Of a DNA stretch of 9,502 bases, positions 1 to 8,012 are shown piece by piece. Each line of letters opens with the position of its first letter. Within the stretch, counting starts at the first letter, position 1. The stretch comes from an uncultured Amaricoccus sp. (GTDB lineage Bacteria > Pseudomonadota > Alphaproteobacteria > Rhodobacterales > Rhodobacteraceae), in NCBI RefSeq assembly GCF_937891315.1, contig NZ_CALAGI010000117.1:1-9502 (forward strand), written 5' to 3'. The notes beneath the pieces are model-generated. The model saw only the letters and a list, made by a program, of their open reading frames with translations, ran no database searches and was not told the DNA's origin. The position numbers and the translations under genes are program-made.

Positions 1-1
1 T

Positions 2-1573
2 CTGATCGCGCTGACCCGCGTCCTGGCCGATCGCCGCGACACGCTGGCGCTCGGCGCGCTGCTGCGCGGGCCTCTGGTCGGACTCACCGAAGAAGACCTG
101 CTGGACATCATCTGGGGACTTCCGCGCTCGGAGGAACAGCCGGATCGGATTCCGCGCCTGGATCTCAGCATCGACCCCGCCGTCATCGCGCACCCGCTCG
201 CGCGCGACGTCATCGAGCGGCTGCAATCGCTCTCCCGGCGCGGCAACAGCACGACCCCGCACGAGCTGCTCTCGCAGGCCGTGGACGTGTTGCGCGTCCG
301 TCCGCTCCTCCTCGAGCGCCATCGCGGCCAGGCCGAGCGCGCGCTCGCCAATGTCGATCTCTATCTCAGCCTGTCGACCGGCTACGCCGTGCGCGGTTTG
401 CGCGCCTTCGCCGAGGCGATGACAGCGGCGTGGTCCGACGAGGCCCGCGCCGTCGAGGGACGGCCCGACGCCCAGGAGGAAGCGGTCGCGCTCTTCACCA
501 TGCACGCGGCCAAGGGGCTGGAATGGCCGATCGTCATTCCGGTCAACACCATGACCGGCGTCATGGCGCCCGAAAGCGCTATCATCGACCGCCAGACCGA
601 GACTTTCTATTGCCCGGTTATAGGCGTCGCGCCCGAAGGCTACGAAACCGCGCGCCAGGCGGAAAAGGAGGAGCTGGACCGCGAACGCATCCGGCTCTGG
701 TATGTCGCGGCCACGCGCGCCCGCGAACTCCTCGTCCTGCCCCGGCTCGACGCCACGCCGTCGAAATCGGCCTGGATCGGTCTCGTCGATCTGTCGCTCG
801 CCGACCTGCCCGGCCTGGACGTCTCTCACCTGCCTGCCGGTCTCGCGGCCGCAGGTGCGGGCGCGGGCAACACCCAGACGCGCGCGAGCTTCGCCGCCGA
901 AGCCGAAGCCATCGCGGCCGCGCAGACGCGGTTGACCTGGCTCGCGCCCAGCCGTGACGAAAACGCCGCCGGGACCGTGCTGCGGGAAGAAGAAGCCGCG
1001 CTCTGGACGGGATCGGCCGACGATCAGCCCCCCGAGCTGGAAGCCGCCGTCCTCGTGCAGGGCGGCCGCGAGCGCGGGCTGATCCTCCACAAGCTCATGG
1101 AAGAGGTGCTGACCGGCGAAATCCCAGAAGCGGAAGCCGCCCTGACCGAACGGGCTGGCCACCTCATCCGCGCCCTCGGCCAGTCTCCGGTCGCCGACCC
1201 GGCGACGGGGCTGTCGGCGCAGGAACTGGCGGCCTGTGTGGCCCGGACCCTGGCTCTGCCTGACATTGCGGCCCTGCGGCCGGGTCTTCTGGCCGAATTT
1301 CCCGTCTATTCGGCACAAGCAGCCGACGGCGTGGAAACGGCAACGGCCGGGATCGCCGATGCCCTGACCCTGACGGCCGAGGGCCGCCCCGCCGTCGTCG
1401 TGGATTGGAAAAGCGATGTGACGCCGGCGCCGGGAACGCTCGATCACTATCGCGCGCAGGTGCGGGCCTATCTCGACATGACCGGCGCCGAGCGCGGACT
1501 GATCGTGCTGATGACCTCCGGCGCCGTCATTCCCGTCCTGCCGACGAAGCCGACCGAGAGCGAGGCGGCCTGA
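2..1573 (+). CDS. AddA/RecB-like UvrD helicase with C-terminal PD-(D/E)XK nuclease (5' partial)
   Basis: This is the C-terminal 523 codons of a superfamily 1 helicase-nuclease. The frame is open from base 2, so the N-terminal ATPase core (Walker A, DExx) lies left of the window. Helicase motif V is visible as TMHAAKGLEWPIV (about 497-535), and motif VI as LWYVAATRARELL (about 695-733), which carries the arginine finger. The last 180 residues form a RecB-family nuclease domain with an apparently intact active site: His in LILHKL (1088), Glu in AEFPV (1295), Asp and Lys in VVDWKSD (1403, 1409), and the Q-x3-Y motif in QVRAY (1457-1471). Such proteins unwind and degrade DNA from double-strand ends, often with an AddB-like partner. 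I expect a partner upstream but cannot see it. It ends 4 nt before the DUF6361 gene. Its place in this operon suggests an accessory, defence-linked paralogue rather than housekeeping addA, which is inference. The family call is firm; the exact subfamily is not. Confidence 0.9.
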   Translation: MIALTRVLADRRDTLALGALLRGPLVGLTEEDLLDIIWGLPRSEEQPDRIPRLDLSIDPAVIAHPLARDVIERLQSLSRRGNSTTPHELLSQAVDVLRVRPLLLERHRGQAERALANVDLYLSLSTGYAVRGLRAFAEAMTAAWSDEARAVEGRPDAQEEAVALFTMHAAKGLEWPIVIPVNTMTGVMAPESAIIDRQTETFYCPVIGVAPEGYETARQAEKEELDRERIRLWYVAATRARELLVLPRLDATPSKSAWIGLVDLSLADLPGLDVSHLPAGLAAAGAGAGNTQTRASFAAEAEAIAAAQTRLTWLAPSRDENAAGTVLREEEAALWTGSADDQPPELEAAVLVQGGRERGLILHKLMEEVLTGEIPEAEAALTERAGHLIRALGQSPVADPATGLSAQELAACVARTLALPDIAALRPGLLAEFPVYSAQAADGVETATAGIADALTLTAEGRPAVVVDWKSDVTPAPGTLDHYRAQVRAYLDMTGAERGLIVLMTSGAVIPVLPTKPTESEAA

Positions 1574-1577
1574 GCCC

Positions 1578-2756
1578 ATGTCGTCTCTTGCCTGGATCGA
1601 TTTCGATGAAGCCGAGCGGCAGCGCGCGCAGCGCATCATGGCGCTCTTTCAGGAGCGCGAGACCCGCGACGAGCTGGGGCTGGGGGCGATCCGGGATTCC
1701 ATCGCCGATCATCTCTTTCCGGGCACGAGCACGATCCAGACGCGCCTGCGATACATGCTGTTCATTCCCTGGCTCTATCGGGCGCTGGAAAAGCGCGAAG
1801 TCCCCGAAGCGCAGCTCCGCACCGAGGCGCGCGACACCGAAATCCGGCTTGCCGACGCCCTGAAAGCCGGCGGTGAGTCCAACGGCATCATCGGCCGGGA
1901 TGCAGGACCACGGCTCCAGCGGTTGCCGAGTTCCGTCTATTGGGCTGGCCTGGGCGCGTGGGGCATCCGGGTCTTTCCCGGCTCGCTCGACAGTCTGTTC
2001 GTCGCCTTGCGGGGCCGTGGCCGGTCGCGCGGCGCATCCAGCGGCGAAGACGCTCTGGCCGGCGCCCAGACGCCCGCCGTCTGGAATCCGGCCTTGCCCC
2101 AGATGCCCGGCGACCTGCTTGAGCACGCCGTCTTCCGCCTGACCACCGACGAGGCGCAATTCCTCATCGACCGCCTGATCGCCAGCCAGCCCACCGCACT
2201 GCTCACGATGCTGGCGCGCGACGGCATCGACGCGGACTGCGACTATATCTGGACGCACCCCCATCTGTCGGCGTTTCCATCCGCAGCGCGCCGCCTCGTC
2301 CAGCATGGGGAAATCTTCTCCCATGTGATGCACGGCGCCGCGCTGCTCTATAACCTCGCGCTCAGCGAGCTGCGCCAGCGCGACGACTGGATCGAGGACT
2401 ATCGCGCTCGGCTTGAAGCCTGGAGCGACGAACTCGATACCGGCGCCGTCCGCGCGTGGTCGCTCGATGATTTCTGGAATGTCGTGGAGCACCCGGCGCA
2501 CGCCGTCCGACCGGCCGCCAAGCGGTTCGTGAGCGAGTGGCGCGATCTGGTTCTGGCCGGGACGGAGCAGGTAATCTCGGCGCCCGCGGCGCGGCGGCTC
2601 GTCGAGGAGCGCGAACGCCGGCTCAAGACCAGCCAGTCCCGCTACGCCAATCACGCTGTCCGCGACCGCTGGACCGGCGCATCGGGCGCCGACCGCCTCA
2701 GCTTCCGCTGGGCGCAGGCCAAATCCCACCTGCGGGATCTCGCCCATGCTGAATAG
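1578..2756 (+). CDS. DUF6361 family protein
   Basis: A 392-residue protein of unknown biochemical function that I recognise as DUF6361 from its N-terminal signature. That signature is WIDFDEAERQRA (residues 6-17), then ETRDELGLGAIRD (28-40), then FPGTSTIQTRLRYMLFIPW (47-65). A further family-like block is SSVYWAGLGAWGI near residues 118-130, and VWNPALP follows near 168. It is rich in charged and aromatic residues with no signal peptide, membrane segment or recognisable catalytic motif, so it is probably cytosolic. Start choice: the ATG at 1578 lies 4 nt after the previous stop, with a weak GAGG (1562-1565) 12 nt upstream, and the family signature begins right after it. The 3' end overlaps the next gene by 11 nt. 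Members of this family are, as I recall, found next to PLD-domain proteins and helicases in defence-like clusters, as here, which suggests a structural or adaptor role in that complex. The role is inference; the family call rests on recalled sequence patterns. Confidence 0.85.
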   Translation: MSSLAWIDFDEAERQRAQRIMALFQERETRDELGLGAIRDSIADHLFPGTSTIQTRLRYMLFIPWLYRALEKREVPEAQLRTEARDTEIRLADALKAGGESNGIIGRDAGPRLQRLPSSVYWAGLGAWGIRVFPGSLDSLFVALRGRGRSRGASSGEDALAGAQTPAVWNPALPQMPGDLLEHAVFRLTTDEAQFLIDRLIASQPTALLTMLARDGIDADCDYIWTHPHLSAFPSAARRLVQHGEIFSHVMHGAALLYNLALSELRQRDDWIEDYRARLEAWSDELDTGAVRAWSLDDFWNVVEHPAHAVRPAAKRFVSEWRDLVLAGTEQVISAPAARRLVEERERRLKTSQSRYANHAVRDRWTGASGADRLSFRWAQAKSHLRDLAHAE

Positions 2757-4602
2757 GCGCAGCCTCGATCCCGAACAGCGAACGCTCTACGGCGCCAATC
2801 TTCAGCCGCCGGCGGGCTATGTCTTCGACGCGGCGGTCGCCACGACCTTCTCGCTCGACTTCGAGACCGCGCTCGCCGTGCCGGTCAGTCTGGCGCTCTT
2901 CGCCGCCGAGAACCGCGACGACATTCTCTCTCATCCTCTGGCGCTGCTCGAGGGCGCCGAGCGCATCGCCGGCCGCCTCGTCGTCTTCACCGACGCCGGC
3001 CATATCCAGGCGAGCGCCCGGCCGCATTCCCGCCTTTGCTCGCTGCTCGAACGCATCATCGTCGAGGTCGCCGCCCCTCAAGGCGGGGCCTTCCACCCCA
3101 AGATGTGGGCGCTGCGCTTCACGCCGTTGCGGCCCGAAGACCCCGCCCGCCTGCGTCTGCTCATTCTCTCCCGAAACCTGACGCGCGACCGCTCATGGGA
3201 CATTGCCGCCACCCTCGACGGCGTGATCACCAAGCAGCCCAAAGCGGTCAATCGCCCGGTCGCCGACTTCCTTCGCCAGCTCCCCGACCTCGCGACCGTG
3301 GGCGTTCCCGACGGAACGAAGACGCTTGTCGATGACCTGGCCGAAGACATGCGCCGCGCCGAATGGAGCCTGCCCGAACCGTTCCAGAGCGTCTCCTTCG
3401 CCGTCAACGGCCTCGGCGGAAAGCCATGGCGCCCGGAACCCTGCGTTCGGCTGGGCGTCGTGTCGCCCTTCTGCGACGATCAAACCTTGTCGATGCTGGC
3501 CGGCCTGGCCAGCGCCGAAAAGCCCATCTTCATCGGGCGATCCGACGAACTCGCCCAGGTGCCCGGCGCCACGCTCGATGGCTTTGCCCGCGTGGCCGTG
3601 CTCGACGAAATGGCGGCCACGGAAGATGGCGAGGAGGAGGACGCAGCGGCCCTGCAAGGGCTCCATGCCAAGGCGTTCATCGCCGAACGCGGCTGGGACA
3701 CCGCGATCACGGTCGGCTCGGGAAACGCCACGCGGCCGGCGCTGCTGACCGGCAGCAATGTCGAGATCTTCACCACCCTGACCGGGAAGCGATCACGGGT
3801 CGGCAGCGTCGAGGAAATCCTCGGCGACAAGGGGTTTGGCCGGCTGACGCGGCCGTTCGTCCGCGACGAGACGGGAGCCGCCGATGCCGCGCAACGAGCC
3901 GCCGAGGCTCGTTTGGATCAGGCACGGCGCGAGATTTGCCGCAGCGGCCTCACGCTCCGTTGCGAGCGCGGCGAGCACGCCGCCGATGGCGCGCCGGTCT
4001 GGCGGGTCTGGCTGATCCCGTCCAAACCGCTGCCCCTTACCGGGCTCGGTGCGCTGCGAGTTTGGCCGATCACGCGGGGCGAAGGACATGCGCGCGATCT
4101 GCTGGAGCCGCTCCGGCAGGGACAGCCCGCCGACCTTGGCGCAATGCCCTTGGTCGACCTTACCCGGTTCCTCGCCTGTCACCTGACGGACGAGACGGAA
4201 GACGTCTCGATCCTGTTCAGCACCGGGCTCATGATGGAGGGGCTGCCCGCAGAGCGTCACGCCGCCATCCTGCGCTGGGTGATCGACAGCAAGGACGCCT
4301 TCTTCCGCTATCTCCGCCTGCTCCTCTCCGAATTAGGCGATCCCTTCGCCGCCGCCCTCGCGGCGCAGGACGGGTCAGGTCAGGGCGCTTGGCGCGCGGC
4401 AAGCGACGACGCGCCCATCCTCGAGGAGATGGTTCGGGCCTTCTGCCGGGGCGGAGACCAGCTTCGCGCCATCGAACGGCTGATCGCACGCCTGGAAACC
4501 GGCGACGGTGACGATACCGATCCGATTCCGGCCGAGTTCCGCGCACTCTGGAATACATTCCGAATTGCGCTCGCCACGCAGGATGCCGCGCATGCCGAAT
4601 GA
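2746..4602 (+). CDS. Phospholipase D-like (putative nuclease) domain protein
   Basis: A 618-residue protein with two diverged PLD half-sites. It opens with LYGANLQPPAGYVFDAAVAT (14-33), typical of the large PLD-like proteins found beside helicases. The first half-site is HPK (His117, Lys119) followed by LILSRNL (Ser142, Asn144). The second is HAK (His307, Lys309) followed by VGSGN (Gly324-Asn327). In PLD enzymes the two HxK motifs join to make one phosphodiesterase site, and bacterial members of this type are usually nucleases rather than lipases. The Asp of canonical HxKx4D is replaced by Arg in the first copy and by Glu (314) in the second. The C-terminal 250 residues are not assignable by eye. 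There is no signal peptide or membrane segment. The ATG at 2746 has GGGA 8 nt upstream and overlaps the DUF6361 gene by 11 nt, implying translational coupling. It probably acts with the downstream helicase, as PLD proteins do in DISARM-like systems. Whether it cuts DNA is untested. Confidence 0.85.
   Translation: MLNRRSLDPEQRTLYGANLQPPAGYVFDAAVATTFSLDFETALAVPVSLALFAAENRDDILSHPLALLEGAERIAGRLVVFTDAGHIQASARPHSRLCSLLERIIVEVAAPQGGAFHPKMWALRFTPLRPEDPARLRLLILSRNLTRDRSWDIAATLDGVITKQPKAVNRPVADFLRQLPDLATVGVPDGTKTLVDDLAEDMRRAEWSLPEPFQSVSFAVNGLGGKPWRPEPCVRLGVVSPFCDDQTLSMLAGLASAEKPIFIGRSDELAQVPGATLDGFARVAVLDEMAATEDGEEEDAAALQGLHAKAFIAERGWDTAITVGSGNATRPALLTGSNVEIFTTLTGKRSRVGSVEEILGDKGFGRLTRPFVRDETGAADAAQRAAEARLDQARREICRSGLTLRCERGEHAADGAPVWRVWLIPSKPLPLTGLGALRVWPITRGEGHARDLLEPLRQGQPADLGAMPLVDLTRFLACHLTDETEDVSILFSTGLMMEGLPAERHAAILRWVIDSKDAFFRYLRLLLSELGDPFAAALAAQDGSGQGAWRAASDDAPILEEMVRAFCRGGDQLRAIERLIARLETGDGDDTDPIPAEFRALWNTFRIALATQDAAHAE
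4580..4583 (+). promoter_or_regulatory. Ribosome binding site deciding the helicase start
   Basis: AGGA lies 8 nt before the ATG at 4592, which is good Shine-Dalgarno spacing. The same bases overlap the alternative in-frame ATG at 4583, so that start would have no such site. This supports a 1049-residue helicase rather than the longer version beginning at 4508 inside the PLD gene. Confidence 0.5.
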
Positions 4603-7600
4603 ACGGTTTCGCGCCGACGCGGCGCTCGCTCCCCTCAAGGTCTTTCAGCGGCGCACCGTCGACTACGTCTTCGATCGGCTCTACGGCCAGGACGATCCTG
4701 TCCGCCAGTTCCTGGTCGCCGACGAAGTCGGCCTCGGCAAGACGATGGTGGCGCGCGGGGTCATCGCCCGCATGATCGAACACCTGTGGGACAGCACCAA
4801 GCGGATCGACATCCTCTACATCTGCTCGAACCAGGCGATCGCCGCCCAGAACCTCAACCGGCTGAACGTCCTCGGGCGGCGCGAGCTGGCCCTGCCGACC
4901 CGCATGACGCTCGTTCCCCTGCAACTGCGCGACCAGGCGGGCCTCGACGCCAACAGGGTGAACTTCATCAGCCTGACGCCGGGCACGACCTTCGATCTGC
5001 GCTCCGCGACGGGCGTGACGCAGGAGCGCGCCTTGCTGTTCCATCTCCTGCGCGACCTCGTTACGCGCCCGCGCGGCCTGCACAACCTGTTGCAGGTCAC
5101 GGCCGGCGTCGAGGGTTGGAACCGCGCCGTGGACAACCTCACCCTCGAAGGCGTCGACAAGCGCATCATCGAGCGTTTCCGCCGCGACGTGCAGGCGGAT
5201 CGCGACCTCTTCGAGGAACTCGAACGGATTTGCGAACTCTTCCCGCGCCGCCGGGACACCTATCCCGCAGAAATGACACAGCCCCGCAACAGCCTGGTCG
5301 CCCGGCTCCGCGCCAAGCTGTCCCACGCCTGCGTGGATGCGCTGCAACCCGACCTCATCATCATGGACGAGTTCCAGCGGTTTCGGGATCTGCTGCATGG
5401 CGACAGCGACGCGGCGATCCTCGCGCGCGAACTGTTCGACTACTCGGGAGGCGACGGGCACGCCGCCCGCACCTTGCTGCTCTCCGCCACACCCTACCGA
5501 ATGCTCACGCTCGCCGGCGACGAGCCCGACGAAGGCGACCACTATCAGGACTTCCTTGAGACCCTGAGTTTCCTCTACGGCCGGGAAAAGGGGCCGGAGG
5601 TGGCAGCCACGCTGGCGCGTGAAATGCGCGCCTTCCGCGGCCTCTTGCATGCCCTGCCACAGTCACATGCCTCAGCGGTCGAGACCCGCCAGACCATCGA
5701 ACGGCGCCTGCGCCGTGTGATCGCCCGAACCGAGCGGGTCGCATCCACGGTCGAGCGCAACTCCATGATGAGCGAGCCTCCCATCACGGTCTCGATCGCG
5801 CCCGCCGACCTCGCGCAGGCATCCGCCGTTTCTCAGGTGGCGCGCACGCTCGATGCGCCGGAGATCATCGAATACTGGAAGTCTTCGCCCTATCTGCTCA
5901 ATTTCATGCGCCACTACAGCCTGAAGCGGCTGCTGGAAGACCAGATCGACGCGCCTTCGGCCGTGCTCCGCACCGCAATCCAGGCGGCTCGACCGGCCAT
6001 GCTCGATCACGACGCCATCGACACCTATGCGCCGCTTGACCCGGCTAACGGTCGCATGCGCGCGATCATGGACGACATCTTCGGCCAGCATCTGGAACAG
6101 AACCTCTGGATACCCGCCGCCATGCCCTATTACGGCGAGGCGCGAGCCGGGGCGCCGCTGACCAAGGCGCTGATATTTTCGTCCTGGTCCATGGTGCCCG
6201 ATGCGATCGCAGCCCTGCTGTCCTACGAAGCCGAACGGCGCATGGGCGTCGGCGAATCCGGCCGGCGCTATTTCGAGCAGCATCGCCTCCGGCCCTTGCA
6301 GTTTCGGCAGGATCACGGTCGGCTCGCGGGTCTGCGCGCGCTGCTGCTGATCTATCCTTCGCCAGCTCTGGCCGAACTCACCGATCCGCTGGCGGTGTTC
6401 AGCGAAACTGAGACCGCTTTGTCGCTGGAGGGAATGCGCGCCGCTGTAGGCGACCGCCTCAAGCCTGCTCTGGGTGCTTTGCAGGAGGGAGCGGTATCAC
6501 ATCAGGACGCGAACAGCACAGAGTGGGCCGCCCCTGCCGTGATCGATGACCTGCTGGGCGCGCGGTCTCGCGCCTGGCTGGAGACGCCCCACGGCATGCG
6601 CGCGCTGGCGAGCGAAGACGCCTTCCAGGATCATGTCGCCGAACTGGCAGCAGCGGTGAAGACGCGCGACATTGGCGCTACTTCCGCTGATCTATCGGAC
6701 CTGCTGGTTGACGTCTCGCTCGGCAGTCCGGCCATCTGTGCGCTTCGCGCGCTCAAGCGGATCGCGCCCGAGCTGGCTTGGGACGACCCGCGCATGCTCA
6801 GCGCCGCTGCGGAGGTTGCCTGGTCGTTCCGCACGCTGTTCAATCAGCATGACGCAGTCGCCCTGCTGCGGCGGGATACCGACGATCACTATTGGCGGCG
6901 CGTGCTGGTCTATTGCGCGCAGCACAATCTTCAGGCGGTCCTGGACGAATACGCCCACTATCTCGTCGATGCCGAAGGTCTCGGTGCCCGTCCGGCCGAG
7001 GAACGTGCAATCGGCGTCGCTCGCGCCATGGCCCAGGCCCTGGCCATCCGCCCGTCGCAGATCGACGTCGATGACGTGCAAGTCGATGGAGAGACCCTCG
7101 CCATCAGCAAATTCCAGATGCGCGGACGCTTCGCGATGCGGCTCGCCGACTATAAGGACGAAGACGGCGCCGTCGCGCGGCTCGGAGGCGTGCGCGATGC
7201 CTTCAACTCACCGTTCCGGCCGTTCGTTCTCGCCACCACCTCGGTCGGCCAGGAAGGGCTGGATTTTCATCCCTATTGCTATCGCGTCTATCACTGGAAC
7301 CTGCCGGGCAACCCGGTGGACCTCGAACAGCGCGAAGGCCGCGTCCATCGCTTCAAGGGCCATGCCGTGCGCCTCAATCTGGCCGAGCGCCAGGCCGCGG
7401 TCGTCAGGGGCCGTGGGCAGGCTCCTGACGATCCGTGGAAGCTGATGTTCGAGTGCGCTCGTTCGGAGGCGGCGGTCGACACCGACCTCATCCCCTACTG
7501 GATCTACGAAGGTTCCGTGCGCGTCGAACGGCGCGTGCCGATGCTGCCGTTCAGTCGGGAAGTCACGCGGCTCGCCTGGCTCAAACGCAGCCTCACGGTC

Positions 7601-7741
7601 TATCGTCTGGCCTTTGGTCAACCACGGCAGGACGATCTGCTCGACTACCTGCAAACTCTGGCCGGCGACGGCATGGACTCGAACCTGCTTGCTGACCTGC
7701 AAATTCGACTTGAGCCCGAGGTTTTCGATAGGTCAGCGTGA
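4592..7741 (+). CDS. SNF2-like superfamily 2 DEAD/DEAH-box helicase
   Basis: A 1049-residue SF2 ATPase. A Q-motif-like segment, LKVFQRR, lies near the N-terminus. Walker A is ADEVGLGKT (43-51, Lys50). Motif II is IIMDEFQRF (DEFQ at 259-262), a variant of DEAH, and motif III is LLSATPYR (296-303). A motif IV-like strand is ALIFSSWSMVPDAI (about 525-538). Motif V is TSVGQEGLDF (883-892), and motif VI is QREGRVHR (913-920) with both arginines. All ATPase residues appear intact. The spacing from motif III to IV (about 230 residues) and from IV to V (about 350) is long, so extra domains are inserted. No PLD or nuclease domain is fused to it. Start choice: the ATG at 4592 has AGGA 8 nt upstream and overlaps the PLD gene by 11 nt, matching the previous junction. 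In-frame ATGs at 4583 and 4508 (1077 residues) are less likely. It is last in the operon and is probably the DNA-translocating motor of the system, with the PLD protein as partner (inference). Confidence 0.9.
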   Translation: MPNERFRADAALAPLKVFQRRTVDYVFDRLYGQDDPVRQFLVADEVGLGKTMVARGVIARMIEHLWDSTKRIDILYICSNQAIAAQNLNRLNVLGRRELALPTRMTLVPLQLRDQAGLDANRVNFISLTPGTTFDLRSATGVTQERALLFHLLRDLVTRPRGLHNLLQVTAGVEGWNRAVDNLTLEGVDKRIIERFRRDVQADRDLFEELERICELFPRRRDTYPAEMTQPRNSLVARLRAKLSHACVDALQPDLIIMDEFQRFRDLLHGDSDAAILARELFDYSGGDGHAARTLLLSATPYRMLTLAGDEPDEGDHYQDFLETLSFLYGREKGPEVAATLAREMRAFRGLLHALPQSHASAVETRQTIERRLRRVIARTERVASTVERNSMMSEPPITVSIAPADLAQASAVSQVARTLDAPEIIEYWKSSPYLLNFMRHYSLKRLLEDQIDAPSAVLRTAIQAARPAMLDHDAIDTYAPLDPANGRMRAIMDDIFGQHLEQNLWIPAAMPYYGEARAGAPLTKALIFSSWSMVPDAIAALLSYEAERRMGVGESGRRYFEQHRLRPLQFRQDHGRLAGLRALLLIYPSPALAELTDPLAVFSETETALSLEGMRAAVGDRLKPALGALQEGAVSHQDANSTEWAAPAVIDDLLGARSRAWLETPHGMRALASEDAFQDHVAELAAAVKTRDIGATSADLSDLLVDVSLGSPAICALRALKRIAPELAWDDPRMLSAAAEVAWSFRTLFNQHDAVALLRRDTDDHYWRRVLVYCAQHNLQAVLDEYAHYLVDAEGLGARPAEERAIGVARAMAQALAIRPSQIDVDDVQVDGETLAISKFQMRGRFAMRLADYKDEDGAVARLGGVRDAFNSPFRPFVLATTSVGQEGLDFHPYCYRVYHWNLPGNPVDLEQREGRVHRFKGHAVRLNLAERQAAVVRGRGQAPDDPWKLMFECARSEAAVDTDLIPYWIYEGSVRVERRVPMLPFSREVTRLAWLKRSLTVYRLAFGQPRQDDLLDYLQTLAGDGMDSNLLADLQIRLEPEVFDRSA

Positions 7742-7778
7742 TGACCTCACCGCATCTTGGATCGAAATGCCGATTGCA

Positions 7779-7805
7779 GGTGGGAGGATCACCTCCGTCT
7801 CCACC
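7779..7805 (+). repeat. Hairpin 3' of the helicase operon
   Basis: GGAGG (7783-7787) and CCTCC (7792-7796) pair around a 4-nt ATCA loop. The stem can extend through GGTG (7779-7782) with CACC (7802-7805) across a one-sided bulge. It begins 38 nt after the helicase stop. No U-run follows, so it is not a convincing intrinsic terminator, but it could protect the 3' end of the operon transcript. The remaining bases up to about 7940 show no gene or clear promoter to me. Confidence 0.3.
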
Positions 7806-7946
7806 GCCTATTTGTATCCACGACTAGCCGCGTTCCCTACGCCTGAAGATTGATACTTCCCCGGCTACTCCCGCGCGCTCATGTTCGTTCATGCAGGAGC
7901 GTGCGCGATCAAAGCTCGGCCAGCGTGTCGGTGCCTCTGAATGACT

Positions 7947-7966
7947 GACGCATTCCGAAATGCGTC
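7947..7966. promoter_or_regulatory. Perfect inverted repeat upstream of the HTH gene (candidate operator)
   Basis: GACGCATT (7947-7954) is followed by CCGA and then its exact reverse complement AATGCGTC (7959-7966). The 8-bp arms with a short spacer lie 56 nt before the start of the small HTH protein. This fits either an autoregulatory operator or an RNA hairpin. No U-run follows, so a terminator is less likely. An ATGATCAT palindrome lies just downstream at 7983-7990. Function is inferred from position only. Confidence 0.4.
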
Positions 7967-7993
7967 TCGCGCTCGACCATCAATGATCATCAA

Positions 7994-8010
7994 CGGCAGG
8001 TTTTCTGCCG
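7994..8010 (+). promoter_or_regulatory. Hairpin next to the HTH gene ribosome binding site
   Basis: CGGCAG (7994-7999) and CTGCCG (8005-8010) are perfect complements around a GTTTT loop. The hairpin ends 2 nt before the Shine-Dalgarno sequence of the HTH gene. In RNA it could modulate ribosome access; in DNA it could be a second protein binding site. No experimental basis is visible. Confidence 0.35.
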
Positions 8011-8012
8011 AC

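Noticed and set aside
1527..2747. 406-codon minus-strand ORF opposite the DUF6361 gene
   Set aside because: The plus strand encodes the conserved DUF6361 signature; this is a GC-driven shadow frame.
4508..4591. Longer helicase start inside the PLD gene
   Set aside because: It would give a 95-nt overlap. The ATG at 4592 has AGGA at good spacing and repeats the 11-nt overlap seen at the previous junction.
4229..5650. Long minus-strand ORF of 473 codons opposite the PLD and helicase genes
   Set aside because: It is antisense to well-supported conserved domains, has no recognisable motifs, and is a normal by-product of high-GC codon bias.
7614..7853. 79-codon plus-strand ORF overlapping the helicase 3' end, possible frameshifted continuation
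   Set aside because: The helicase frame reads through to a family-like end (LLADLQIRLEP) and a natural stop at 7741, so no frameshift is needed.
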